Source: Crocinitomicaceae bacterium
Lineage (GTDB): Bacteria > Bacteroidota > Bacteroidia > Flavobacteriales_D > Crocinitomicaceae
Assembly: GCA_016708105.1 (NCBI GenBank)
Contig: JADJGJ010000002.1
Span: 1,046,659-1,110,658 of the forward strand
Direction: 5' to 3'
Length of the DNA: 64,000 nucleotides
The notes below the pieces were generated by a model, which was not told the DNA's origin, ran no database searches, and saw nothing but the letters and a program-made list of their open reading frames with translations. The position numbers and the translations under genes are program-made. Positions 17,898 to 25,965 of the stretch are shown here, one piece after another; the first letter of the stretch is position 1; every line of letters starts with the position of its first letter.

Positions 17898-19454
17898 ATC
17901 AAAACAGATTTTCTCATCATTGGGTCAGGCATCGCCGGATTAACTTACGCAATCAAAGTTGCTAAGGCTAATCCAGCTTGTAGTGTTACCATTATTACAA
18001 AAGCAGATAAGGGAGAGTCCAATACCAAGTATGCCCAAGGAGGAATTGCGGTTGTTTTAGATGAGCATGATTCTTTTGATGTTCATATTGCTGATACGCT
18101 AAGAGCAGGTGATCACATAAATGATGTTGACGTTGTGCGCAAGGTGGTTGAAGAGGCGCCTGATCGATTGCGTGAAATTATTACGTGGGGTACACGTTTT
18201 GATCGCACCAAGGCAGGAGATTATGATTTAGGCAAAGAAGGTGGACATACTTCAAACAGAATTCTGCATCACAAAGACATTACCGGATTTGAAATTGAAC
18301 GCGCGCTGCTTGAGAAAGTGGCTGAATGTCGCAATGTTGAGGTATTGACACATCACTTTGCTATTGATCTCATTACAGATCACCACCTTGGAAAATTAGT
18401 TACCCGCCGCACAGATAATACCTGTTACGGTGCCTATACACTGAATAGCCGTACAAATGAAATTGAACGGGTACTGGCTAAATTTACCATGTTATGTTCT
18501 GGTGGAGCAGGGCAGGTTTATAGTCATACTACAAATCCTATTATTGCAACCGGTGATGGAATTGCAATGGCGCATCGGGCAAAGGCGCTGGTGAGTGATA
18601 TGGAATTTGTTCAGTTTCATCCAACGGCTTTGTTTGAACCCGGAAAATCTCCTTCATTCCTGATCTCAGAAGCCGTGCGTGGTTTTGGTGCTTATATCAG
18701 AAATAAAAAAGGTGATCGTTTTGTGTTGAAAACAGATGAGCGCGGTGAACTTGCATCACGCGATATTGTTTCAAAAGCAATTGATAAAGAATTGAAAGTA
18801 ACAGGAGAAAATTGCGTGTATTTGGATTGTACACATCTTGAGATGGAAGATTTTTACAGACACTTTCCAAACATTACGGATTATTGCCGCAAAATTGGTG
18901 TTGATGTTTCTAAAGACTGGATTCCGATTGTGCCAGCTGCTCACTACACCTGTGGAGGTATCAATGTGAATCAATATTCTCAAACCAGTATAAAAAATTT
19001 ATATGCAGCGGGTGAGTGTTCTCGCACCGGTCTGCACGGTGCAAATCGCCTTGCTTCTAATTCATTGCTTGAGGCATTGGTTTTCGCCCATCACGCTGCA
19101 TCTGACGTAAGTGAAAAAATCTATAGCATTCAGTTTAATGATAAAATTCCGGCATGGAATGCTGAAGGCACAACTGATCCTGAAGAATTAATTTTGATTA
19201 CACACTCTCGCAAAGAGTTGCAAACAATCATGTCTGATTATGTTGCCATTGTGCGTTCTAATATTAGACTCAAACGTGCTCTCAGTAGGTTGAAAATTCA
19301 TTATGAAGAAACTGAAGAGTTGTATAAAACAACCAAAATATCTCCACAACTTTGTGAGCTTCGTAATCTCATCACCATCGCGTATCTTATCGTGACACAG
19401 TCTATGGTGAGATCTGAAAATAAAGGGTCGTTTTATAATGTTGATTTGGTATAA
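17898..19454 (+). CDS. nadB: L-aspartate oxidase NadB (no canonical start codon)
   Basis: About 518 residues if initiated at ATC 17898. The flavoenzyme oxidises L-aspartate to iminoaspartate, the first step of NAD synthesis. In-frame translation gives KTDFLIIGSGIAGLTYA, the FAD-binding GxGxxG motif, then ESNTKYAQGGIAVV, both essential and family-typical. Further on are HTSNRILHHKDITGFEIE, QFHPTALF, the HYTCGGINVN segment and GANRLASNSLLEAL, and the C-terminal NadB helical domain. No ATG, GTG or TTG occurs between the in-frame TAA at 17877 and the motif. The first normal start (GTG 18135) would delete the FAD motif. Either ATC is used, or the sequence has an ATG-to-ATC change or error. Confidence 0.9.
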   Translation: MKTDFLIIGSGIAGLTYAIKVAKANPACSVTIITKADKGESNTKYAQGGIAVVLDEHDSFDVHIADTLRAGDHINDVDVVRKVVEEAPDRLREIITWGTRFDRTKAGDYDLGKEGGHTSNRILHHKDITGFEIERALLEKVAECRNVEVLTHHFAIDLITDHHLGKLVTRRTDNTCYGAYTLNSRTNEIERVLAKFTMLCSGGAGQVYSHTTNPIIATGDGIAMAHRAKALVSDMEFVQFHPTALFEPGKSPSFLISEAVRGFGAYIRNKKGDRFVLKTDERGELASRDIVSKAIDKELKVTGENCVYLDCTHLEMEDFYRHFPNITDYCRKIGVDVSKDWIPIVPAAHYTCGGINVNQYSQTSIKNLYAAGECSRTGLHGANRLASNSLLEALVFAHHAASDVSEKIYSIQFNDKIPAWNAEGTTDPEELILITHSRKELQTIMSDYVAIVRSNIRLKRALSRLKIHYEETEELYKTTKISPQLCELRNLITIAYLIVTQSMVRSENKGSFYNVDLV

Positions 19455-19515
19455 GATTTTTTTTCGGATAAAAAAAAACATTATCTTGGATGCCATCTAA
19501 CTTAATACTCATTTT

Positions 19516-19863
19516 ATGCGCGTACCTATCAGTAAAACATTTACCCTTGACGAATTGAAATCAAAATTAGAAACAGAAATGGGAGATGTTGTCTGCTCAT
19601 TCCGTTCTCCAAAAATACTTGTGGTAAAAGACAAATCATCCTCAGCCGCCGCTTTGGTTTTGCTGCGTAGCAATAGAGCTTTGGTCAATGAAGGTTTTGC
19701 TTCTATGGGTGCACAAATGGTGTTTGCACTTTCATTAGTTTTACTCGGAATTTTGATTCCGTTTTTAATTTATGCAATTGCATTTTTGCCAAAACAAAAA
19801 GCTATCCGTAACAAAGTGGCTGACTATATCAAAACAAATTACGGAACGGCAGAGGTTGTTTGA
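19516..19863 (+). CDS. Small single-pass membrane protein, unknown
   Basis: 115 residues. The N-terminal 55 form a short soluble domain (FTLDELKSKLETEMGDVVCS, then strands ILVVKDKSSSAAALVLLRSN). Residues about 70-92 (MVFALSLVLLGILIPFLIYAIAFLP) are one or two tight transmembrane helices, followed by a basic tail that should face the cytoplasm. I recognise no family. It follows nadB by 61 bases on the same strand but has no obvious functional tie. Confidence 0.65.
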   Translation: MRVPISKTFTLDELKSKLETEMGDVVCSFRSPKILVVKDKSSSAAALVLLRSNRALVNEGFASMGAQMVFALSLVLLGILIPFLIYAIAFLPKQKAIRNKVADYIKTNYGTAEVV

Positions 19864-19899
19864 GTTTGACACAAAAACCTTGGCGTTCTTGGTTAAATA

Positions 19900-20946
19900 T
19901 TAAAAATAGGTATTCACTGCAAATTCGAATTGGTCTATGAAAATTTGCTTGAATGCAGAGATGTTATTTTGCTCATAAAAAATCAGCATTGCTTTTTTAT
20001 AATCTAAAGAGTCAACTGTCCTGAAAGAAAGCGGACATTGATTTTGATTTATTAGAATTGCATTACTGATGATTCTTGCGGTGCGTTTGTTGCCGTCTTC
20101 AAACGGCTGAATATAGGAAATCAGTACAAGGGCAAGTAAGGCTTTTTCAAAAACGTCATGCTTGTTGTTTATCAGGTTGCACATCTGATTTAGTGCATCA
20201 CGAATTTGAAATTCATTGTCCAATGGTTTGTAATTGGTGCCAGAAATACCAACACGCCTTTTGCGGATATTTTTTCCAACGGGTAAATTTTTAATCAAGA
20301 TACTATGAATGTCCTCAATCCGTGAAATATTCAATGGGTTGATATAATCAGTATTCGAAAGAATAAAGTCTAAAGCTTCTTTGTGATTTAACAACATCAC
20401 CGCTTCATTTTTTGTTTTTCCTGCTGCGGTTTCCTGCTCTCTGATCAGTCTTTCAGTTTCAAGCAGGGTATATGTGTTTCCTTCAATTTGGGAAGATTTC
20501 CAACTCAGGTCAATTGCCAGTCGTTCAAATTCTCGCTGATATTGTTCAGCGGTGAGATCTTTTGTGTTTTGTCTGAAAATTTCTTGCAGAGATTGCAATT
20601 TATTACCTTCAATTTCAGAGAATAATTTCATGTTTGTGAGTATCTGATCCATCAAGTTCAAATTAAAATCAACATTTATTTTTCTCTCATCAATCTCCTG
20701 ATCGAAGTATGTAGTCTGGTCAATTGGGGCTAATACACGATATGCCTTCGATAATTCGTAACGCGTACCCTTTCCTTTGCCGATTGACTGAATCAGGTTG
20801 GAGGCCAAGAGCGATTGCAAACTTCTTTTCACAGTGGCGTATCCAAATTTTGCTCCAGTTCCCTCATGAATTTCTTTCGAAGAAACCAATGGATTCTTCC
20901 GTAAATAGTCAATTATCAAATTGTTTATAGGGGTATTAACTTTCAT
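19900..20946 (-). CDS. Fic family protein with N-terminal winged helix and variant active-site motif
   Basis: 348 residues. Residues 1-70 are a winged helix-turn-helix (VSSKEIHEGTGAKFGYATVKRSL), 90-145 are helical, and 150-300 are the Fic core. The motif is YIQPFEDGNKRTARI, so the usual catalytic His of HPFxDGNGR is Gln280, while Phe282, Asp284, Asn286 and Arg288 remain. SSQIEGN at 151-157 fits the inhibitory (S/T)xxxE(G/N) helix of class II Fic proteins, placed N-terminal to the core. Fic proteins usually transfer AMP to Ser, Thr or Tyr of partners. With Gln the protein may be inactive or use other chemistry. No toxin-antitoxin partner is adjacent. Confidence 0.88.
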   Translation of the reverse strand: MKVNTPINNLIIDYLRKNPLVSSKEIHEGTGAKFGYATVKRSLQSLLASNLIQSIGKGKGTRYELSKAYRVLAPIDQTTYFDQEIDERKINVDFNLNLMDQILTNMKLFSEIEGNKLQSLQEIFRQNTKDLTAEQYQREFERLAIDLSWKSSQIEGNTYTLLETERLIREQETAAGKTKNEAVMLLNHKEALDFILSNTDYINPLNISRIEDIHSILIKNLPVGKNIRKRRVGISGTNYKPLDNEFQIRDALNQMCNLINNKHDVFEKALLALVLISYIQPFEDGNKRTARIISNAILINQNQCPLSFRTVDSLDYKKAMLIFYEQNNISAFKQIFIDQFEFAVNTYF

Positions 20947-21222
20947 ATGGTAGTATAATACGGCTCACAATTTTACGAAATAAAGCTCAATTTGTTGTTG
21001 TTTTGAGCCAGAAGTTTTGGTTTGGTGAGCTGCATAACTGGGGTACACGTCATAATTAGGAAAAAAAACCTAGTACGACTTGAGGACTTGCGGGACTTGC
21101 ATACTATGGATGCTGAAGTTCACAAGTGCACTCTAATCCACCCAAAACCTCCGCACGCTCAGGCAACTTTAAACAGATTTAAGCGTATATACTAAAGATC
21201 AATTTATTGCGTTTTTATTTAA
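20947..21222. other. Divergent intergenic region, no gene seen
   Basis: 276 bases between the divergently read Fic gene and the large secreted protein. It holds three spaced copies of GACTTG near 21074-21100 and a weak TAGG-A8-CCTA hairpin near 21057. No RNA gene or full promoter match was recognised. Confidence 0.4.
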
Positions 21223-24200
21223 GTGAAACTTAAATACGGGTTCATATTGGCTTTTTTATGGTGTTTTGGAAACTATTCCAAAGCTAGTCATATCATGGGC
21301 GGAGAAATCACCTGGACTTGTTTGGGTGGTGGTGCTTATCAATTCAATCTGGTTCTCTATCGTGATTGTAATGGGCTTGAAATTACTGATCCGGCTTTGA
21401 ATATTGAAGTATGGGGTCATTCTACCATAACAACAATCACGTGTAATTTTGTGTCATCAACTGACCTGAGTCCTGAATGTACACAGGTTGGCGGAGGGCC
21501 GGCAGAATTAGATTGTGGATCAGGAACGGGTGGCGGAAACGGACCCGGCGCTGTTCAGAAATTATTATATCAATCAGCACCCATTGTCTTGTCAGGTACT
21601 CCTCCTTCTACGGGTTGGGCTTTTACGTATGATTCTTTTTCACGCAATTGGGGTTTGAGTAATATTTTAGATCCGTTCAATTACGGTATCACGCTTTCAG
21701 CTTACATGTATGCAGTTGATGGTAATAATGCAAATCCATGCAATGATTCTTCTCCACAATTTGATCAGGATCCATACATGTTGATGTGTGCGGGAACAGA
21801 TTTTCAATACAACCCGAATGCGTATGATCCTGATAATGATTCTCTCGTTTTTTCATGGGGAGTACCCCTTGATCACTTTGTTTCGGGCTCATTCAATCCT
21901 CCGATAAATCCAGCACCGGTGCCTTTTGTTGGCGGGTATTCTTCAACTAATCCAACACCTGATGCTTCGTTTGCCCCGGGAAATATTCCTGCCGTGATGG
22001 ATGCAAACAGTGGCGTGATTTCTTTTTTATCAAATACCACCGGTAATTTTGGTCTCGTACAAAAAATTGATTCGTACCGAGATGGTGAATTGGTGTCTAC
22101 GGTGCATCGTGAAATTCAGATGATCGTTATTCCGTGCCCGGGATACAATAACAACCCACCGGTAATTACTCCACCATTTTCAGCCGGAACAAGTTTTTAT
22201 GGAGAATTTTTTGCAGGTGATCTGATCAATTTTAATGTTGTAATTTCTGATCCTGAATTGTTGCAAGATGGAACCCCGCAGTTAGTCACCCTCAATCCTT
22301 CAGGAAATTATTTTGGAACCAATTTTACTGATCCCAATTCAGGATGTGATTACGTGCCGTGTGCAACATTGAGTACAGCACCTGTCATTCAAGGGGTGCA
22401 GGGTTTGACCACAACATTTAGCTGGCAAACATCTTGCGATCATTTATTGGATGCAAACGGAACGCAATTGCCTGAGGTAACTTATTATTTTGTACTCAAC
22501 GCGCAAGATGATTATTGCAGTGTTCCGGGTCGTGCATTTGAAACTGTAGAGATAAAGATTAAAAATAAAGAAATGTTGAGTCCCGCTGATTTGCATTGTG
22601 CAGATGTGCTTGCAAATGGTGATGTTGTGCTAACCTGGGAACCAACAACAGATGCTTCCGGAACTTCATTTATTGAATATGAAATTTGGTCAATGGAGGA
22701 TGGATTTATAACAGCTATTCCAACTATTGGAACCAATACTTTTACTGTTGCAGGTGCAGGTGCTGATTTGGCGAACAAACATTATTACATTCTCACCGAG
22801 TTTGGTTGCGGCGGAAATAATATTCTCAGTTCTGATACCTTGTCAACTATTTTTCTGACCTTGATTGATCTTGCTGACGGGCGTGTATCATTGAGTTGGA
22901 ATGATATGCATAATCCAATCAATAACGGTGATAATCCGGTTTATGAAATTTATCGGGAATATCCGGCAGGTAACTGGACTTTGCGAGGAACATCGCCGTA
23001 TGGCGGAACGAATTTTTTTATTGACACCGTGGATGTGTGCAGTGCATTTATGTCTTATGAAATTTGGGTAGAGAACAGTGCCGGTTGCACATCAACATCA
23101 AACCAACCCGGTATGGTTTTGCAAGATATTATCAATCCCATCATTCCAGTAATTGATTGGGTGAGCGTTGATACAACTACAGGTTTTGTTGATATCAGTT
23201 GGAATGTAAATTCATCGGAAGATACTTATGGTTATATCATTTATGCGCTGATTTTAGGATTTTGGGAACCAATAGATACGGTATATGGCATCACTACAAC
23301 TGATTATACTTATACCCTTACCAATTCTGCAAATCAAGCCGAGACGTATCGCGTGGCGGCTTTTGATTCATGCATGACAGCAACTTTTCCACCAACATTT
23401 CAAACTTCTGCTTTGAGTAATCCACACACTACTATTCATGCCAAAACAGTTTTTGATCCTTGTTTGAAAACTATTGATTTGAGTTGGACACCCTACATGG
23501 GTTGGGTTGAAGGGGTCAACCGATATGAAGTAATTGTAAGTATTGCAGGATCACCTTTTGAAATAATTGCAACGCTGAGTTCAACGGCAACATCTTATAA
23601 TCATGCAGATGTTTTTTATGATGCGGATTATTGTTACTACATCCGTGCGGTTTCTAATAATGATTCTATTTCTTATTCTAATAGGTCATGCAAATACACG
23701 CAAAGCCCAAGCCAACCTGCCTTTCATTATCTTGCAACGGCATCATACAATCTGAGTGATGCCGTTGAATTAGTTTGTTATACAGATGGAACAGCCTCAG
23801 TGCAGGGGTATGAAATTGAAGTGAAGGGTCCGCTTGATGCTGATTTTTCATTCCTTGCCAGTGTGTCATCCACCACGGGAAATTTTATGTATTATCAGGA
23901 TGCAACCGTACTACCTGATCGCGGTGCGTATCAATACCGCGTTGGTTTGATTGATTCATGCGGAAATACCGGTTTCATTACCAATATTGCACAAACAGTT
24001 TTTCTAAAAGTTGAAACAGATCACGTAGCCATGCTGAACACGTTGAGTTGGTCAACGTATCTTGGGTTTGATGGTGATATTGTGGAGTACAGAATTTATC
24101 GTGGCGTGAATGGAGTTTTTGATGCAACGCCTCTGGCAACTACTTTACCCGGAGTGAGATCTTATGTAGATGATGTTTCAGGATTTATGGATTCACAAGG

Positions 24201-24579
24201 TCAGTTTTGTTATCGTGTAGAAGCTGTGGAAGACGTTAATTCATACGCATTGGCTTACACCGCATTTTCAAATACGGTTTGTGCGGTGATTGATCCGCTG
24301 GTTTATATTCCCAATGCCTTTATTGTTTATGGTGAAAATCCAATTTTTCTCCCTATAGTTTCTTTGTATGATTTTGATTCATATTTGTTGACTATTTATG
24401 ATCGCTGGGGTGGTATAATTTATCAAACTGACGACCGTGAAGAAGGCTGGAATGGAGAATCAGCTGATGGCAATTTGAAACCTGAAGGAACATACGTCTA
24501 TCATCTCACCTTCAGAGACCGAGAAGGAAAAGATTATCATTACCGAGGCTTTGTAACAATGCTTATTGATAAGGAATAA
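21223..24579 (+). CDS. Giant secreted Fn3/Ig-like repeat protein with T9SS type B sorting domain
   Basis: 1118 residues from a GTG start; no ATG is in frame before the signal peptide (FILAFLWCFGNYSKAS). The N-terminal third starts SHIMGGEITWTCLGGGAYQF, a region often seen at the start of gliding-associated secreted proteins. From about 460 to 1020 there are six or so fibronectin-III-like modules, marked by 'LSW' strands (VVLTWEPTTD, VSLSWNDMH, VDISWNVNS, IDLSWTPYM, NTLSWSTYL). The last 90 residues (YIPNAFIVYG, LTIYDRWGGIIYQT, KPEGTYVYHLTFRD) are the gliding motility-associated C-terminal (type B) domain. It is probably a surface adhesin. The end overlaps the convergent membrane-protein gene by 17 bases. 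Confidence 0.9.
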   Translation: MKLKYGFILAFLWCFGNYSKASHIMGGEITWTCLGGGAYQFNLVLYRDCNGLEITDPALNIEVWGHSTITTITCNFVSSTDLSPECTQVGGGPAELDCGSGTGGGNGPGAVQKLLYQSAPIVLSGTPPSTGWAFTYDSFSRNWGLSNILDPFNYGITLSAYMYAVDGNNANPCNDSSPQFDQDPYMLMCAGTDFQYNPNAYDPDNDSLVFSWGVPLDHFVSGSFNPPINPAPVPFVGGYSSTNPTPDASFAPGNIPAVMDANSGVISFLSNTTGNFGLVQKIDSYRDGELVSTVHREIQMIVIPCPGYNNNPPVITPPFSAGTSFYGEFFAGDLINFNVVISDPELLQDGTPQLVTLNPSGNYFGTNFTDPNSGCDYVPCATLSTAPVIQGVQGLTTTFSWQTSCDHLLDANGTQLPEVTYYFVLNAQDDYCSVPGRAFETVEIKIKNKEMLSPADLHCADVLANGDVVLTWEPTTDASGTSFIEYEIWSMEDGFITAIPTIGTNTFTVAGAGADLANKHYYILTEFGCGGNNILSSDTLSTIFLTLIDLADGRVSLSWNDMHNPINNGDNPVYEIYREYPAGNWTLRGTSPYGGTNFFIDTVDVCSAFMSYEIWVENSAGCTSTSNQPGMVLQDIINPIIPVIDWVSVDTTTGFVDISWNVNSSEDTYGYIIYALILGFWEPIDTVYGITTTDYTYTLTNSANQAETYRVAAFDSCMTATFPPTFQTSALSNPHTTIHAKTVFDPCLKTIDLSWTPYMGWVEGVNRYEVIVSIAGSPFEIIATLSSTATSYNHADVFYDADYCYYIRAVSNNDSISYSNRSCKYTQSPSQPAFHYLATASYNLSDAVELVCYTDGTASVQGYEIEVKGPLDADFSFLASVSSTTGNFMYYQDATVLPDRGAYQYRVGLIDSCGNTGFITNIAQTVFLKVETDHVAMLNTLSWSTYLGFDGDIVEYRIYRGVNGVFDATPLATTLPGVRSYVDDVSGFMDSQGQFCYRVEAVEDVNSYALAYTAFSNTVCAVIDPLVYIPNAFIVYGENPIFLPIVSLYDFDSYLLTIYDRWGGIIYQTDDREEGWNGESADGNLKPEGTYVYHLTFRDREGKDYHYRGFVTMLIDKE

Positions 24580-25246
24580 TTAGGGATTTGATCCATACCA
24601 GTAGTGGGACAACAATAAGCCATAATCCAACAGAAATTAAAATGGCAACAGCTGAAAATTCACCACGTTGCGCAATTGTTGAATTCTTTGAAGATGATCC
24701 AATCGTGCGCAGACGAGTTGTCAATCTGCCAGCAAAAAATAAGACACTGCGAATCACAGAAACGGATAAAAGTATGATTAGTAAAATTTGGTAATTCTGA
24801 TCTGCTAAAAATCGCAACATGAGTTTCACCAGAAAAAATCCGGCAGTTGAAATAATTCCTATCGTAAATACAATGGCAAAAACCGGTGCATCTTTCAAAC
24901 CATCTTTGGCTGCTTTATGAATAAATGCATAATTGAGCGCAGCAATCACACCTAACAAGTCAATAGCCGCCATTTCAATAAAAACAGTTGCATAGTCAAT
25001 GTTAAAATACCAGGCATTTACTAACAATAAAAACAAAGGAAGGACGACAAAAATAATAGCCAGTGAAGCATGTTTAGGTGGCGTATAAACTGCAGTGAGA
25101 ATAGTTTGAAAAATCACTACAACAATCCAGCCTGAAAGTAAGAGAGGCAGAAATAGGTCATCGCTGAATCCGGTGAGCAAGGCGTACATGCCAAAACCTA
25201 AAACCGGCAAGTAATTTAGTAAAGTCAGATGGATTTTTTCTCCCAT
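24563..25246 (-). CDS. Polytopic membrane protein, unknown
   Basis: 227 residues with about seven hydrophobic helices, for example YLPVLGFGMYALLTGF, LLLSGWIVVVIFQTILTAVY, LAIIFVVLPLFLLLVNAWYF and AILISVGLWLIVVPLLVWIK. Two charged loops (HKAAKDGLKDAP and TTRLRTIGSSSKNST) are likely cytoplasmic. No family recognised. It is the third gene of the priA-plsC unit. Its ATG overlaps the plsC stop by one base, which implies translational coupling and perhaps a lipid-linked role. The 3' end overlaps the convergent type B secreted-protein gene by 17 bases. Confidence 0.75.
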   Translation of the reverse strand: MGEKIHLTLLNYLPVLGFGMYALLTGFSDDLFLPLLLSGWIVVVIFQTILTAVYTPPKHASLAIIFVVLPLFLLLVNAWYFNIDYATVFIEMAAIDLLGVIAALNYAFIHKAAKDGLKDAPVFAIVFTIGIISTAGFFLVKLMLRFLADQNYQILLIILLSVSVIRSVLFFAGRLTTRLRTIGSSSKNSTIAQRGEFSAVAILISVGLWLIVVPLLVWIKSLIIPYQ

Positions 25247-25965
25247 TATTTTTTCAACTTGACAATGGTTTGCCTAACAAATTCTGTTCGTTCATCAATA
25301 TCCATTTTAAGATAAACTTCAGGGGGAATAGGATCACCAATAATGACATCAATAGTACCCATGCGCATGTCTAATTTACGTGCTGAAGGCCAAACATGAT
25401 AAGCCCCATCAATGCGCACGGGCAGTATGTGTGCCTTTGCATCTTCAGCTAAATGAAAAGCTCCCTTTTTAAATGGTTTGATAGTTCCGTCATGTGACGA
25501 GGTACCTTCAGGATAGATAGCAACATGATGACCATTGGCAATATAATTTGCAGCAATTTTGAGACTCTCTTTTGCGGCGGCAGTATTTTTTCTGTCAATC
25601 ATGATGGTTTCCGCCATCCATAAATACCAACCTAAAAAAGGTACATGCTTGAACTCTTTTTTTGCAATGAAACGCAATGAGAGAGGAATTGAAGATGTAA
25701 TGGCTGGAATGTCAAGATAGGAAGAGTGATTGGAAACAACAACATACGAAACTTTAGGCAAATCAAACTTGCGACCATGTACTTTAAACCGAGCACCCAT
25801 AATGAAAAAAGAGACAGGTGGCCAAATATATTTTGCCGTAAAAATTGTTGCTCTGCGACTCAGCGTGATGATACTTAAAAAAGTGCCAAGTAAAATACAG
25901 AAAAATGACCATGCACCAAAAATGGCAATGCGTATAATAGAAATAAAAGCTCTCAGAAATTTCAT
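25246..25965 (-). CDS. plsC: Lysophospholipid (1-acyl-glycerol-3-phosphate) acyltransferase
   Basis: 239 residues, an inner-membrane enzyme that puts the second acyl chain on lysophosphatidic acid (or a related lysolipid). An N-terminal membrane helix (AIFGAWSFFCILLGTFLSII) precedes the catalytic HX4D motif in VSNHSSYLDIPA. The glycerol-phosphate binding motif is YPEGTSSHDG around residue 155. Its ATG overlaps the priA stop (ATGA, 4 bases). Other acyltransferases of the family act on ornithine lipids, so the exact acceptor is inferred from the family. Confidence 0.9.
   Translation of the reverse strand: MKFLRAFISIIRIAIFGAWSFFCILLGTFLSIITLSRRATIFTAKYIWPPVSFFIMGARFKVHGRKFDLPKVSYVVVSNHSSYLDIPAITSSIPLSLRFIAKKEFKHVPFLGWYLWMAETIMIDRKNTAAAKESLKIAANYIANGHHVAIYPEGTSSHDGTIKPFKKGAFHLAEDAKAHILPVRIDGAYHVWPSARKLDMRMGTIDVIIGDPIPPEVYLKMDIDERTEFVRQTIVKLKK

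Noticed and set aside
18135..19454. nadB starting at GTG 18135
   Set aside because: The in-frame region upstream carries the FAD-binding GxGxxG and the ESNTKYAQGG motif; a start at 18135 would remove both.
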